This document shows positions 1 to 8,649 of a DNA stretch of 64,000 nucleotides, one piece after another. The notes below the pieces were generated by a model. The model did no database searches, was not told the origin of the DNA, and saw only the letters and a program-made list of their open reading frames with translations. How positions within the stretch are numbered: the first letter of the stretch is position 1; each line of letters starts with the position of its first letter. The position numbers and the translations under genes are program-made. Source of the DNA: Sphingomonadales bacterium. Its GTDB lineage: Bacteria; Pseudomonadota; Alphaproteobacteria; Sphingomonadales; Sphingomonadaceae. The stretch spans positions 62,001 through 126,000 of the forward strand of contig JAIXOE010000037.1 of assembly GCA_027486895.1 (NCBI GenBank). The letters run 5' to 3'.

Positions 1-1050
1 GATATCGACACTTATGGTCTTGATGCGGATGATGTTACTGCGACTACCGCACTGCTGAACCAAATCAAGCCAAGCCTCGTCGTGAACCTCGCGCTCCCCT
101 ACCAAGACCTCAACATCATGGACGCCTGCCTTGCCGCGGGTGTGCATTATATGGACACAGCGAACTATGAGCCGCTTGATGTCGCCAAGTTCGAATATCA
201 TTGGCAGTGGGCCTATCAGGACCGCTTCAAAGATGCCGGCCTGACCGCCTTGTTGGGTTCCGGCTTTGACCCCGGCGTGACGAGCGTGTTCACGACATAT
301 CTAAAAAAGCATCATTTCGACCGCATCGATACGCTCGATATTCTGGACTGCAATGGCGGCGACCATGGCCAGGCTTTTGCCACCAACTTCAACCCGGAAA
401 TCAACATTCGCGAAGTCACCGCCGTCGCGCGTCACTGGGAAAATGGCGAATGGGTTGAAACGCCAGCGATGTCCGTAAAGCAGAGCTTTGACTTTGAGGC
501 TGTTGGCCCGAAGAACATGTATCTTATGTACCATGAGGAAATCGAAAGCCTCAAAACCCATCTGCCCGAAATCAAGCGCATCCGGTTCTGGATGACCTTC
601 GGCGACGCCTACATCACGCACCTTAACGTGCTTAAGGCGGTTGGCATGACCCGGATTGATCCTGTTATGTATGAAGGCAAGGAAATCGTTCCGCTTCAGT
701 TCTTGAAAGCCGTTCTTCCTGAGCCCGCATCGCTTGGTCCAACGACCAAGGGCAAGACCAACATTGGTTGCATCGCCACTGGCCTTGGCAAGGATGGCAA
801 AGAAAAAACCCTCTACATCTACAACATCTGTGACCATGAAGATGCCTATGCCGAAACGGGCAATCAGGCCGTCAGCTATACCACTGGCGTGCCAGCGATG
901 ATTGGCGCAGCCATGCTGCTCACTGGCAAATGGGCCGGTGCGGGCGTTTGGAACATTGAGCAGTTCGATCCGGATCCTTTCATGGACATGCTCAACGCGC
1001 ATGGCCTGCCGTGGCAGGTGAAGGAACTGGACGGGCCATTGACGTTCTAA
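1..1050 (+). CDS. Carboxynorspermidine/carboxyspermidine dehydrogenase (saccharopine dehydrogenase family), 5' end cut by window
   Basis: The reading frame is open from base 1, so the gene starts before the window. 349 codons are visible and roughly 50 N-terminal residues, including the Rossmann nucleotide-binding motif, are missing. The ORF track starts at an internal GTG at 82, which is not a real start. Visible pieces such as NLALPYQDLNIMDACLAAGVHY, GSGFDPGV and the C-terminal YTTGVPAMIGA are typical of Lys9/saccharopine-dehydrogenase-like enzymes. The next gene is an nspC-type decarboxylase coupled by a TAATG overlap. That pairing identifies the family member that reductively condenses aspartate semialdehyde with putrescine or diaminopropane in the carboxyspermidine route. 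Which diamine is used cannot be read from sequence. The protein should be cytoplasmic and NADPH-dependent. Confidence 0.88.
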   Translation, partial: DIDTYGLDADDVTATTALLNQIKPSLVVNLALPYQDLNIMDACLAAGVHYMDTANYEPLDVAKFEYHWQWAYQDRFKDAGLTALLGSGFDPGVTSVFTTYLKKHHFDRIDTLDILDCNGGDHGQAFATNFNPEINIREVTAVARHWENGEWVETPAMSVKQSFDFEAVGPKNMYLMYHEEIESLKTHLPEIKRIRFWMTFGDAYITHLNVLKAVGMTRIDPVMYEGKEIVPLQFLKAVLPEPASLGPTTKGKTNIGCIATGLGKDGKEKTLYIYNICDHEDAYAETGNQAVSYTTGVPAMIGAAMLLTGKWAGAGVWNIEQFDPDPFMDMLNAHGLPWQVKELDGPLTF

Positions 1051-2204
1051 TGGAAACCAAAGCCGGAGATCCTGGCGCGTTTGCGCATTTCGACCTTTAT
1101 CGTGTTCCCTCGCCCGCGTTCGTCGTGGACGAGGCCGCACTGCGGCGGAATCTCTCTATCCTCGCGGATGTCAAAGCACGGTCAGGTGCCAAAATTCTTT
1201 GTGCGATGAAGGCGTTTTCCATGTGGAAAGTTGCGCCCGTCATTGGTGAATATCTTGATGGTGTGTGCAGCTCTGGTCTGTGGGAATCACGCCTTGCTCG
1301 CGATTATTATAAAGGTGAGATCGCAACCTATTGCGCTGGCTATAAAGAAACCGACATGGCCGAAATCGTCGAGATTTCTGACCATGTCATCTTCAACAGC
1401 CCGCACCAACATCAACGTTTTGCGGCGTTCCTCAATGACAGTGTCGACGTCGGCCTTCGGCTGAACCCCGAACATGCCGAGGGCGAAGTCGCAAAATATG
1501 ACCCCTGCTCGCCGGGCTCACGACTTGGCTTTCCTGTTGGCCAGTTAAAGCCAGAACATCTGGAGGGCGTGTCCGGTCTGCATTTTCACACCTTGTGCGA
1601 GCAGGATTTTGAGCCGCTTAAGCGCACGTGGGACGCCCTTAAACCACAGATTGCGCCTTATTTTGGTCAGTTGAGCTGGTTGAACTTCGGCGGTGGCCAT
1701 CACATCACCCGGGCGGATTACCAGCGCGACGACCTTATCGCGTTCATCCAAGAGGTGCGCGCTGAAACAGGATTGGAAGTGTATCTTGAACCCGGCGAAG
1801 CAATTGCGCTTGATACCGGTATATTGATTGGCGAATTGCTCGATGTGTTCGAAAACGGTCTGCCGGTCGGCATAACCGATATCAGCGCGACCTGTCACAT
1901 GCCTGACGTCATTGAGGCACCCTATCGCCCTGCGATGCTTGGCGAGCTTCAGGATGGCCCTGCGGTGCGTCTGGGCGGCCCGAGTTGCTTGGCTGGCGAT
2001 ATCATTGGTGATTACCGCCTTCCGGTCGCAGCAGAAGCCGGCGCGCGCTTCGCGTTTTTGGACCAAGCGCATTATTCAATGGTGAAGACGAACACCTTCA
2101 ACGGCGTGCCGCTTCCCTCTATCTGGCTTTGGAACAGTGCCACCGACGCATTGGAATGTGTGCGCGCATTCGACTGGACCGAGTTTAGGGACCGGCTCAG
2201 CTAA
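1050..2204 (+). CDS. nspC: Carboxynorspermidine/carboxyspermidine decarboxylase
   Basis: This is a fold-III (alanine-racemase-like) PLP decarboxylase of 384 residues, the usual size for NspC. The PLP lysine lies at about residue 54 in KILCAMKAFSMW. A glycine-rich phosphate-binding segment LNFGGGHH, the EPGEA motif and the C-terminal GPSCLAGDIIGDY follow in the expected order. I chose ATG 1050 because it overlaps the upstream TAA as TAATG; the ORF-track start at 1011 would run back into the dehydrogenase. The enzyme removes the carboxyl group from carboxy(nor)spermidine to give (nor)spermidine and completes the pathway begun by the upstream gene. It is translationally coupled to the dehydrogenase. 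Confidence 0.93.
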   Translation: METKAGDPGAFAHFDLYRVPSPAFVVDEAALRRNLSILADVKARSGAKILCAMKAFSMWKVAPVIGEYLDGVCSSGLWESRLARDYYKGEIATYCAGYKETDMAEIVEISDHVIFNSPHQHQRFAAFLNDSVDVGLRLNPEHAEGEVAKYDPCSPGSRLGFPVGQLKPEHLEGVSGLHFHTLCEQDFEPLKRTWDALKPQIAPYFGQLSWLNFGGGHHITRADYQRDDLIAFIQEVRAETGLEVYLEPGEAIALDTGILIGELLDVFENGLPVGITDISATCHMPDVIEAPYRPAMLGELQDGPAVRLGGPSCLAGDIIGDYRLPVAAEAGARFAFLDQAHYSMVKTNTFNGVPLPSIWLWNSATDALECVRAFDWTEFRDRLS

Positions 2205-2331
2205 AAGCCTAACGAATCGCTTTACAACCCCCGCGATTTTGCTAATGCGCACCTCCGCTGCCCCAGGGGGACTTCCAATAACCGCAAGGCAGCCTTGTTG
2301 TTTCCGTTTATTTTTTTGGGGGTCCCTTGAG
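2205..2331 (+). promoter_or_regulatory. Leader of the ornithine-decarboxylase-type gene, possible cis-regulatory RNA
   Basis: These 127 bases separate two genes of one pathway that otherwise pack tightly. The ribosome-binding sequence GGGGG (2318-2322) sits in TATTTTTTTGGGGGTCCC. An upstream ACCCCC at 2227-2232 is complementary to GGGGGT (2318-2323), and GGGAC at 2268-2272 is complementary to GTCCC (2322-2326), so two mutually exclusive pairings over the ribosome site are possible. A cis-regulatory RNA called the speF motif has been described upstream of COG0019 decarboxylases in alphaproteobacteria. I cannot confirm that this leader belongs to it. Confidence 0.35.
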
Positions 2332-3537
2332 TTGCACGAGAACACTGACGCACTTGCTGTAGTCCGCGCCCTTCGCCCGGATGAACCAATCACGCTCCTT
2401 CGCCCGCACGCTGCTTCGCGCGCTGCCCGTTTCTTCGTAGAGAAGTTTCAGGGTAAATCGCTCTATGCCGTAAAAGCCAATCCTTCGCCCGCATTGCTTG
2501 AGACATTGTGGGTCGCCGGGATCACGCATTATGACGTAGCTTCGCTTGGCGAAGTGCGCTTGGTGAGCAAGTTCCTGCCCGATGCAAAGCTGTGCTTCAT
2601 GCATCCCGTAAAAAGCGAACGCGCGATTGCGCAAGCCTATCACAACCACGGTGTTCGGACATTCAGCCTCGATAGCCATGAGGAACTGCAAAAGATTGTG
2701 CGCGCCACTGACGGTGCAACCGATCTTGAACTTTGTGTGCGTATTCGCGTGTCATCAGAGCATGCGAAACTAAGCCTTGCATCGAAATTTGGTGCAGACC
2801 CTTCAGAAGTGGCTGATTTGCTGGTCGCGACCCGTCAGGTCGCCGATAGCTTGGGCATTTGCTTCCACGTTGGAAGCCAGGCCATGACACCTACTGCCTA
2901 TGCTGAGGCAATGGAGCATGTTCGTGCTGCTATTGTTGAAGCGTCTGTCACCGTTGACATTGTCGACGTCGGCGGTGGTTTTCCATCGGTCTATCCCGGC
3001 ATGGAGCCTCCAGCGCTCGAAGGCTATTTCGACGTCATCCACGCCTGCTTTGAAGATTTGCCAATCAGCTACTCCGCTGAACTATGGTGTGAACCAGGCC
3101 GCGCATTGTGCGCCGAATATGCATCGTTGCTCGTGAAGGTCGAAAAGCGTCGCGGGCAAGAACTGTTCATCAATGACGGGGCTTATGGTTCGTTGTTTGA
3201 CGCTGCGCACATCGGCTGGCGCTTCCCTGTGGCGCTTCAGCGCTCGGACACGTCAATCGGCACACAGATGGCTGAATTCAGCTTCTACGGGCCTACCTGC
3301 GACGATATGGACCATATGGCGGGGCCATTCTTGCTCCCCGATGATGTCCAAGCGGGCGACTACATCGAAATAGGGATGCTTGGAGCATATGGTTGCGCCA
3401 TGCGGACCGAATTCAATGGCTTTGGCGAGACGGACACTGTGCCGGTCGAAGACGAGCCAATGGCAAGCCTTTATGCTCAGTTGCCAGCCAATGATGCGAG
3501 CAATGTCGTCAAGATCGGCAAGCGTTCCGCGCAATAA
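2332..3537 (+). CDS. Type III PLP-dependent decarboxylase, probably ornithine decarboxylase
   Basis: This 401-residue enzyme of the eukaryotic-type ornithine/diaminopimelate decarboxylase fold carries the PLP lysine in LYAVKANPSP (about residue 48). It also has HVGSQAMTP, the glycine loop VDVGGGFPS, EPGRA and the active-site cysteine segment FYGPTCDDMD. Ornithine is the likely substrate, giving putrescine for the two genes upstream, so the three genes could form a complete putrescine-to-spermidine route. The track ORF begins at 2137 inside nspC. The likely start is TTG 2332, which has GGGGG nine bases upstream and gives a normal N-terminus (HENTDALAVVRALRPDEP). A lysine or dual-specificity enzyme is possible. 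Confidence 0.87.
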   Translation: MHENTDALAVVRALRPDEPITLLRPHAASRAARFFVEKFQGKSLYAVKANPSPALLETLWVAGITHYDVASLGEVRLVSKFLPDAKLCFMHPVKSERAIAQAYHNHGVRTFSLDSHEELQKIVRATDGATDLELCVRIRVSSEHAKLSLASKFGADPSEVADLLVATRQVADSLGICFHVGSQAMTPTAYAEAMEHVRAAIVEASVTVDIVDVGGGFPSVYPGMEPPALEGYFDVIHACFEDLPISYSAELWCEPGRALCAEYASLLVKVEKRRGQELFINDGAYGSLFDAAHIGWRFPVALQRSDTSIGTQMAEFSFYGPTCDDMDHMAGPFLLPDDVQAGDYIEIGMLGAYGCAMRTEFNGFGETDTVPVEDEPMASLYAQLPANDASNVVKIGKRSAQ

Positions 3538-3568
3538 GATGCAATTGACAATTTACATTAGGTGAAGC

Positions 3569-3600
3569 ACCCTTCCAATTGTAATAATTGGGAGGGTTTT
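3569..3600 (+). terminator. Intrinsic terminator behind the polyamine genes; its 3' arm is also the next gene's Shine-Dalgarno
   Basis: ACCCTTCCAATT, loop GTAAT, AATTGGGAGGGT, then TTTT. This makes a 12-bp stem with one G-U wobble followed by a short T run, 31 bases after the decarboxylase stop. The 3' arm GGGAGGG lies eight bases before the ATG at 3605, so the hairpin would both stop transcription and hide the ribosome site of the next gene in read-through RNA. Confidence 0.7.
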
Positions 3601-3604
3601 CATT

Positions 3605-4033
3605 ATGGATACGTCGATTTTAGCACCAGCAGCGGCGTTGGTCATCTGGTCGATCATCATGCTTTTCTGGATGGCTGGAACACGCCTTCCTGCCATGTCG
3701 AAGATCGGCATGGATCTTAGCAAAGCAGCACCCGGTGGACGCGGACAAGACATTGACCCGAATGTGCCGCCGTCGGTTGCCTGGAAATCCCACAATTATG
3801 CGCATTTGATGGAGCAACCGACCATCTTTTATGCGACGATCATGATCCTCGCGATTTCTGGCGGAGCAACATCGCTTTCTGTGTCACTGGCATGGGGTTA
3901 TACCGTGCTGCGCGTGATCCACAGCATTTGGCAGGCCACAATCAACACGGTTGCTATCCGATTTGTGTTTTTCCTGCTGTCGACTATCTGCCTGACAATA
4001 TTGGCAGTTCAGGCGCTGCTCGCGACGATCTGA
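3605..4033 (+). CDS. MAPEG-family integral membrane protein (first of a tandem pair)
   Basis: This 142-residue protein has about four hydrophobic helices (roughly residues 6-26, 75-92, 95-110 and 118-140). It carries the RLPAMSKIG segment after helix 1 and the NYAHLMEQPTIFYA segment, which resembles the MAPEG region around the ExxP/NxxE-type glutathione-binding motif. MAPEG proteins are membrane glutathione transferases or peroxidases in eukaryotes; bacterial members are mostly uncharacterised. The ATG at 3605 has a strong GGGAGGG site that lies inside the preceding terminator hairpin. The next gene is a diverged paralogue, so the pair probably arose by tandem duplication and may hetero-oligomerise. 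Confidence 0.82.
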   Translation: MDTSILAPAAALVIWSIIMLFWMAGTRLPAMSKIGMDLSKAAPGGRGQDIDPNVPPSVAWKSHNYAHLMEQPTIFYATIMILAISGGATSLSVSLAWGYTVLRVIHSIWQATINTVAIRFVFFLLSTICLTILAVQALLATI

Positions 4034-4068
4034 AGCCAATTTGAATATTTTTTTGGGGGAGAGTAATT

Positions 4069-4512
4069 ATGAATAGTGCAATATTAGGACCAGTCGTCGC
4101 GATGGCGGCTTGGACAATGGTTATTTGGATTTGGATGTACGCGACACGGTTACCCGCAATGGGTCGCGCCGGTATCGATGGCAAGACGGTTGTCGGATCA
4201 ACCGGCGGCGAATTGCGCAATGTCCTTATCGCGAAGGGTGAACAGCGCGCTTCGTGGGTTGCCGACAATTACAATCACTTACACGAAGCACCTACGGTGT
4301 TTTATGCGGTATGCCTTGCGCTGGCGTTGGCTGGACAGGGAGATAATTTGAACGCGACGATCGCGTGGGTCTACGTGGCGCTGCGCGTTGCCCACAGCCT
4401 TGTCCAGATACTTTCAAACCGCGTCATCATTCGCTTTGGACTTTTTGCATTGTCCACATTCGCGCTGATTATGTTGGTAGTGCATGCCGCAATGGCGGTG
4501 TTGCTGAACTAA
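4069..4512 (+). CDS. MAPEG-family integral membrane protein (second of a tandem pair)
   Basis: The 147-residue protein has the same architecture as its upstream neighbour: TRLPAMGRAGID after helix 1, DNYNHLHEAPTVFYAV, YVALRVAHSLVQ and RFGLFALSTFAL. The two copies are clearly homologous but well diverged. The ATG at 4069 is preceded by GGGGGAGAG after a run of seven Ts. The 35-base spacer suggests co-transcription with the first copy. The stop codon overlaps the stop of the convergent RNA methyltransferase by four bases (CTAA). The substrate is unknown. Confidence 0.82.
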   Translation: MNSAILGPVVAMAAWTMVIWIWMYATRLPAMGRAGIDGKTVVGSTGGELRNVLIAKGEQRASWVADNYNHLHEAPTVFYAVCLALALAGQGDNLNATIAWVYVALRVAHSLVQILSNRVIIRFGLFALSTFALIMLVVHAAMAVLLN

Positions 4513-5708
4513 CGGCTGAAATGCCCAACAAGCTCGATATGGGTTGACCAGCGGAATTGTCCAACCGGCCAAATCCGCTGCAACCTGTATCCAGCACCCA
4601 CCAATGTTTTGGCGTCACGCGCAAAACTGGCTGGATTACAGCTGACATATGCAATCGACGGAACAGTTGATGCCGCAAGGTTCGCGACCTGTTCCTTTGC
4701 GCCAGCGCGCGGCGGATCAAGCACTACAGTCTGGAACTTGTTAAGCTCATCCGGCGCCAGCGGCCGTCGAAACAGATCACGATGCTCTGCAAATATTGTT
4801 CGGCCCGAACGGCCCGCTGCGGCTTTGAGTGCTAGACTGGCCTGCAGGTCTGCCTCCCCCGCATAAATCTTACGTCCTGCCCCCATCGACAGCGCAAATG
4901 TCCCTGAACCTGCGAACAAATCCGCTACGATCGTGTCTTCGCCGACAATTTCATTTACAGCATGCACAAGCGCTGCCTCGCCATCCACAGTCGCCTGTAG
5001 GAAGCCATAAGGCTGATAACCCACGGCAACACCGCCAAGCGTTACCGTGACAGGCTCTGGTTCATAAAAGGGTACGGGGCCGTAGCCTTCATCAAGCGAC
5101 AAGCGCGCCAGACCATAGGTTTTGGCAAATTCAGACAAAGTCTCATGGGTATCCAGATCGTTAGCGATCCAGTTTTCAATCAAGACATCAACGCCTTGGT
5201 CGACCATCGCCAGCTTGATCTGAACCTGCCGTGCGCGGTTGAGCCGTGGCTCAAGCAGGCTACGCAGTGGCTTAAGCAGCGCGAACAATTCTGGCGCCAT
5301 GACGTCACATTGCCGTAAGTCTATGATACGGTGGCTTTTTTCGGTGCTAAACCCAAGCTGAAATTGCTTTCCCGCCCATGCCGAACGTACTGCAATGCGC
5401 CGGCGCGTGGCTGGCGGAGACAAATGGACTGGCATGACTTCGCCAATGTCGACCTGCTGCGTTGCAAGCGCATGCGTCACGCGTTCCGCGGCAAACAAGC
5501 GCAAGCTGTCTTCGTCGAGATGCTGCAATTGGCATCCGCCGCATAATGGGAAGTGCTGGCAGGGCGGCGTTGCGTGATGCGGTCCGTGGATCAGCCCGCC
5601 CGCGGGGTCGACCATGTCACCGGGCGCGGCATGCGCTACATAACGTCCGTTTGCAGTTACGCCATCGCCGCGCGCTGCGACCCTGATAATCTCTTCTGTG
5701 ATACTCAT
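4509..5708 (-). CDS. Class I SAM-dependent RNA (uracil-5-)methyltransferase, TrmA/RlmD (RumA) family
   Basis: The protein has 399 residues. An N-terminal TRAM-like segment is followed by the 4Fe-4S cysteine cluster CQHFPLCGGC with a fourth cysteine in LRQCDV, then the SAM-binding VADLFAGSGTFAL and the catalytic motifs VLDPPRAGA and SCNPASFARD. The last contains the nucleophilic cysteine used to form m5U. The iron-sulphur cluster favours a 23S rRNA enzyme of the RumA/RlmCD type over TrmA, but the target base is not determinable here. I chose ATG 5708 (MSITEE), 11 codons inside the track ORF, because it starts at the conserved TRAM region. It is the last gene of the minus-strand block led by ETF-QO. 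Confidence 0.88.
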   Translation of the reverse strand: MSITEEIIRVAARGDGVTANGRYVAHAAPGDMVDPAGGLIHGPHHATPPCQHFPLCGGCQLQHLDEDSLRLFAAERVTHALATQQVDIGEVMPVHLSPPATRRRIAVRSAWAGKQFQLGFSTEKSHRIIDLRQCDVMAPELFALLKPLRSLLEPRLNRARQVQIKLAMVDQGVDVLIENWIANDLDTHETLSEFAKTYGLARLSLDEGYGPVPFYEPEPVTVTLGGVAVGYQPYGFLQATVDGEAALVHAVNEIVGEDTIVADLFAGSGTFALSMGAGRKIYAGEADLQASLALKAAAGRSGRTIFAEHRDLFRRPLAPDELNKFQTVVLDPPRAGAKEQVANLAASTVPSIAYVSCNPASFARDAKTLVGAGYRLQRIWPVGQFRWSTHIELVGHFSR

Positions 5709-5738
5709 AGCGCCCCATGCCCTTGAAGAGGCGCGCAA

Positions 5739-6173
5739 TCAACCGGCGTCTTTGCTTGCGCCCTCATCCGGAGTGTTACCCTGCCCTTTAATTTGCGCAG
5801 GCAAGCGATATTTGTCGTCACCGGACGTCAGCTCAATCATGCTGCCATCGAGCAAGCGGATGCGTGTTTCATCAAATCCATCAGCAGGTGATAAGCCGCG
5901 ACCATCGGTTAAGATATTAAAACGCCGAAAACCGCCGTCGGCTTGGCGGATGACCAATATTTTGCCGTCCGGCGCCGCAATCTGCTCTGTGGTGCAGGTG
6001 CGTTCGAAAGTGTCAGAACCAGCCAACGCGCATTCAATCTTGCCGTTCCGGGCGGCTTGATCACTTGCGTCCTTCTCGGCCTGTTCAAGCGAAGCTGCGC
6101 TATCTCCGCTGCAGCCAGCCAGACTGGCAAGCAACAACGTTGCGGCAAAATATTTAGATATCGGCGTAAACAT
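5739..6173 (-). CDS. Small lipoprotein of unknown function
   Basis: The protein has 144 residues if started at ATG 6173. That start opens with [21 protein letters not shown], a lipoprotein signal whose lipobox LAGC puts the modified cysteine at residue 21. The mature part begins with an Ala/Asp/Glu-rich stretch, contains two cysteines that could form a disulphide (KIECALAG and ERTCTT), and ends in a charged tail. The longer track ORF adds 30 residues that lie over the end of ilvD and have no signal character. It overlaps ilvD by 20 bases, so the two should be translated together. I do not recognise a named family. Confidence 0.75.
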   Translation of the reverse strand: MFTPISKYFAATLLLASLAGCSGDSAASLEQAEKDASDQAARNGKIECALAGSDTFERTCTTEQIAAPDGKILVIRQADGGFRRFNILTDGRGLSPADGFDETRIRLLDGSMIELTSGDDKYRLPAQIKGQGNTPDEGASKDAG

Positions 6174-7875
6174 GAGTTTCGGCGCTGCCCCCGGGATGCG
6201 TGACTGCGCCTTTATAAGCAGGGCCGACATTTTGTGCATAGCGCCATATTGCGCCTGACCCATAATCGGTCACTCGCGGAGTCCAATGTTTACGCCGTTC
6301 TTCAAGTACTTCGGCAGGCACATTGAGATCAATGACGCCGGTTTCTGCATCGATCATGATCTCGTCGCCATCTTCAATCAGTGCGATAGGTCCGCCTTCG
6401 GCTGCTTCGGGGCCGACATGACCAATGCAGAAGCCGCGCGTGGCACCAGAGAAGCGTCCATCGGTAATAAGCGCGACCTTCTCACCCATTCCCTGCCCAT
6501 ATAGCGCAGCGGTTGTCGAGAGCATTTCGCGCATTCCGGGACCGCCCTTTGGCCCTTCATAACGGATAACGATGACAGATCCCTCGCGGATTTGCCGGGC
6601 TTCGACGGCTGCAAAGCAATCTTCTTCGCAGTCAAATACTTGAGCAGGACCAGTGAATTTCAAGCGGTCCATACCTGCGACCTTCACGATTGCGCCATCA
6701 GGCGCCAACGTCCCGCGCAGTCCAACAACACCACCGGTTGGTGTTATCGGATCGGTTGCTGGATAAATAACCTTCTGATCCGGGTTCCAGGTGATTTCCT
6801 CAATATTCTCGCCAAGCGTCTTGCCGGTAACGGTCATGCATTCGCCGTACAGAAGCCCTTCGGCAAGCAATGACTTCATAAGCATGTAAACACCGCCTGC
6901 GTCGTACATATCGCGTGCCACATATTGGCCGCCGGGCTGCAAATCCGCCATATAAGGCGTGGTTTTGAAAGCTTCGGCCACGTCGAACAGGTCAAATGCG
7001 ATACCTGCCTCATGTGCCATCGCTGGCAAATGCAGTGCGCCATTGGTTGATCCGCCGGTAGCCGCAACAATTCTCGCCGCATTTACAAAGGCTTCACGCG
7101 TACATATGTCACGTGGCCTGATGTTTCGTGCGAGCAATTCCATCACCTGAACGCCTGCGGCATGCGCAATTTGGTCGCGGGTAGAATATGGCGCTGGTGC
7201 CATATTGCTGTTCGGAAGCGAAAGACCAATGGCTTCGCCAACACAGGCCATGGTGTTGGCTGTGTATTGGCCGCCACAGGCACCATGTCCGGGGCAAGCA
7301 ACCCGCTCAAGCTCTTCAAGTTCCGACAACGGACATGCGCCTGCTGCATATTTGCCGACGATTTCGAAAACGTCCTTAACGGTTACGTCCTTATCATGAT
7401 AACGACCGGGAAGAATGGAGCCGCCATAGACAAAGATGGACGGCACGTTCAGCCGAAGCATTGCCATCATGATCCCCGGCAACGACTTGTCACATCCCGC
7501 AAAGCCCACCAGCGCATCATAGCAGTGTCCGCGAACCGAAAGCTCAACCGAATCCGCAATAACCTCGCGGCTGACCAGCGAGGACTTCATGCCCTGATGG
7601 CCCATGGCGATGCCATCGGTCACCGTGATGGTGTTGAACCTGCGGGGCATCCCGCCACCCTGCTCGACGCCCTTGCGCGCGATGTCGGCTTGCGCATCCA
7701 ATGTTGTATTACATGGCGCGCTATCATTTCCTGCCGACACAACGCCCACAAAAGGGCGCGCAATTTCTCCAGCGGTCAAACCCATCGCGTAATAATAGCT
7801 GCGGTGTGGCGCGCGTTCCGGGCCAACAGACACGTGGCGGCTAGGCAATTTGGACTTGTCGAACTGGTTTGGCAT
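6154..7875 (-). CDS. ilvD: Dihydroxy-acid dehydratase
   Basis: IlvD catalyses the third step of valine and isoleucine synthesis, dehydrating 2,3-dihydroxy-3-methyl(pent)anoate to the 2-oxo acid in the cytoplasm. The 573 residues carry the three cluster ligand motifs: APCNTTLD (about 55), [10 protein letters not shown] (about 120) and [14 protein letters not shown] (about 195). The C-terminal [23 protein letters not shown] is also present. Start codon choice: ATG 7887 has no good ribosome site, while the ATG at 7875 (MPNQFDKS) has GGAG six bases upstream. The gap to the preceding amidohydrolase gene is only 36 bases, so it may be read from the ETF-QO promoter. Confidence 0.97.
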   Translation of the reverse strand: MPNQFDKSKLPSRHVSVGPERAPHRSYYYAMGLTAGEIARPFVGVVSAGNDSAPCNTTLDAQADIARKGVEQGGGMPRRFNTITVTDGIAMGHQGMKSSLVSREVIADSVELSVRGHCYDALVGFAGCDKSLPGIMMAMLRLNVPSIFVYGGSILPGRYHDKDVTVKDVFEIVGKYAAGACPLSELEELERVACPGHGACGGQYTANTMACVGEAIGLSLPNSNMAPAPYSTRDQIAHAAGVQVMELLARNIRPRDICTREAFVNAARIVAATGGSTNGALHLPAMAHEAGIAFDLFDVAEAFKTTPYMADLQPGGQYVARDMYDAGGVYMLMKSLLAEGLLYGECMTVTGKTLGENIEEITWNPDQKVIYPATDPITPTGGVVGLRGTLAPDGAIVKVAGMDRLKFTGPAQVFDCEEDCFAAVEARQIREGSVIVIRYEGPKGGPGMREMLSTTAALYGQGMGEKVALITDGRFSGATRGFCIGHVGPEAAEGGPIALIEDGDEIMIDAETGVIDLNVPAEVLEERRKHWTPRVTDYGSGAIWRYAQNVGPAYKGAVTHPGGSAETHVYADI

Positions 7876-7911
7876 CATGGTCTCCATTATCGCCGCGGCC
7901 TTTACGCCATT

Positions 7912-8649
7912 TTATGCTGATAAGCCAAGCTGTTCCGAAACAAAATGGCACATTTCCGAGAGAATATGTGCAAATCTTGCTTGCCCGGTGGCATCACTGA
8001 CCAAATCTTGTCGCATCTCAATACCGATATACGGAATGTCATTTGCTTCTGCGTGGCGGTTCATCGTCGCGTTCAGCAATTTGCCTGAATAAGGTAGCTG
8101 GTCACCTACGTTGAGGCCCGCCCCCTCCAGGAACGGAATTGCGCATTTAGAGGCCGCTTCCTGCGCATTGTACAGGACGCCAACCTCCCACGGACGCGCT
8201 TCATCTGGCCGCGTTTTCAAGGCGGGCGTGAAGCTGTGAAGCGACAATATGAGCGCTGGCCGACACGCGCGCAAAAGCGTTTGCAGCTTGTCGTGATAGG
8301 GCCGGTGGTATCGTGCGATGCGTGCCTCTCGTTGCTCCGCATCCAGCTCATTGCCGGAAATCTGACGCCCATCGCTTTCGCGGGGAACCGCGCCGGCCTC
8401 ATCCTCCTCACGGTTTAGATCGACGACCAGACGTGAATAGCTTCCGAGGAACGCCGCAAATGGCACATTTTGCGTAAGTATGCGGGCAACCGGGTCAACG
8501 CCAATGTCCCACGCAATATGTGCATCAAGGCAGCCCGCCTCCAATCCTAACGCGACATCGTCGGGAACCGCATTTGAAGCATGATCGCCAATAATCAGGA
8601 AACCACCACGCTTTGGTTCCCCCAATATTCGGAATGGATCGATACTCAT
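7912..8649 (-). CDS. N-formylglutamate amidohydrolase-family protein
   Basis: This 245-residue protein belongs to the FGase family (zinc hydrolases best known from histidine degradation). The family segment GDHASNAVP lies near the N-terminus, SRLVVDLNRE at about 75, and SLHSFTP at about 140. These contain the histidine and acidic residues expected for the metal site. Start ATG 8649 overlaps the ispE stop as ATGA, so translation is coupled. No other hut gene is nearby, so a role in histidine catabolism is doubtful, and the genuine substrate may be another N-acyl amino acid. Confidence 0.82.
   Translation of the reverse strand: MSIDPFRILGEPKRGGFLIIGDHASNAVPDDVALGLEAGCLDAHIAWDIGVDPVARILTQNVPFAAFLGSYSRLVVDLNREEDEAGAVPRESDGRQISGNELDAEQREARIARYHRPYHDKLQTLLRACRPALILSLHSFTPALKTRPDEARPWEVGVLYNAQEAASKCAIPFLEGAGLNVGDQLPYSGKLLNATMNRHAEANDIPYIGIEMRQDLVSDATGQARFAHILSEMCHFVSEQLGLSA

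Noticed and set aside
301-1140. Minus-strand 279-codon ORF opposite the dehydrogenase
   Set aside because: It is a shadow of the well-supported plus-strand gene and its translation shows no family features.
7162-7920. Plus-strand 252-codon ORF opposite ilvD
   Set aside because: It lies entirely over ilvD, whose motifs are unmistakable, and has the Arg/Cys/His-rich composition of an antisense frame.
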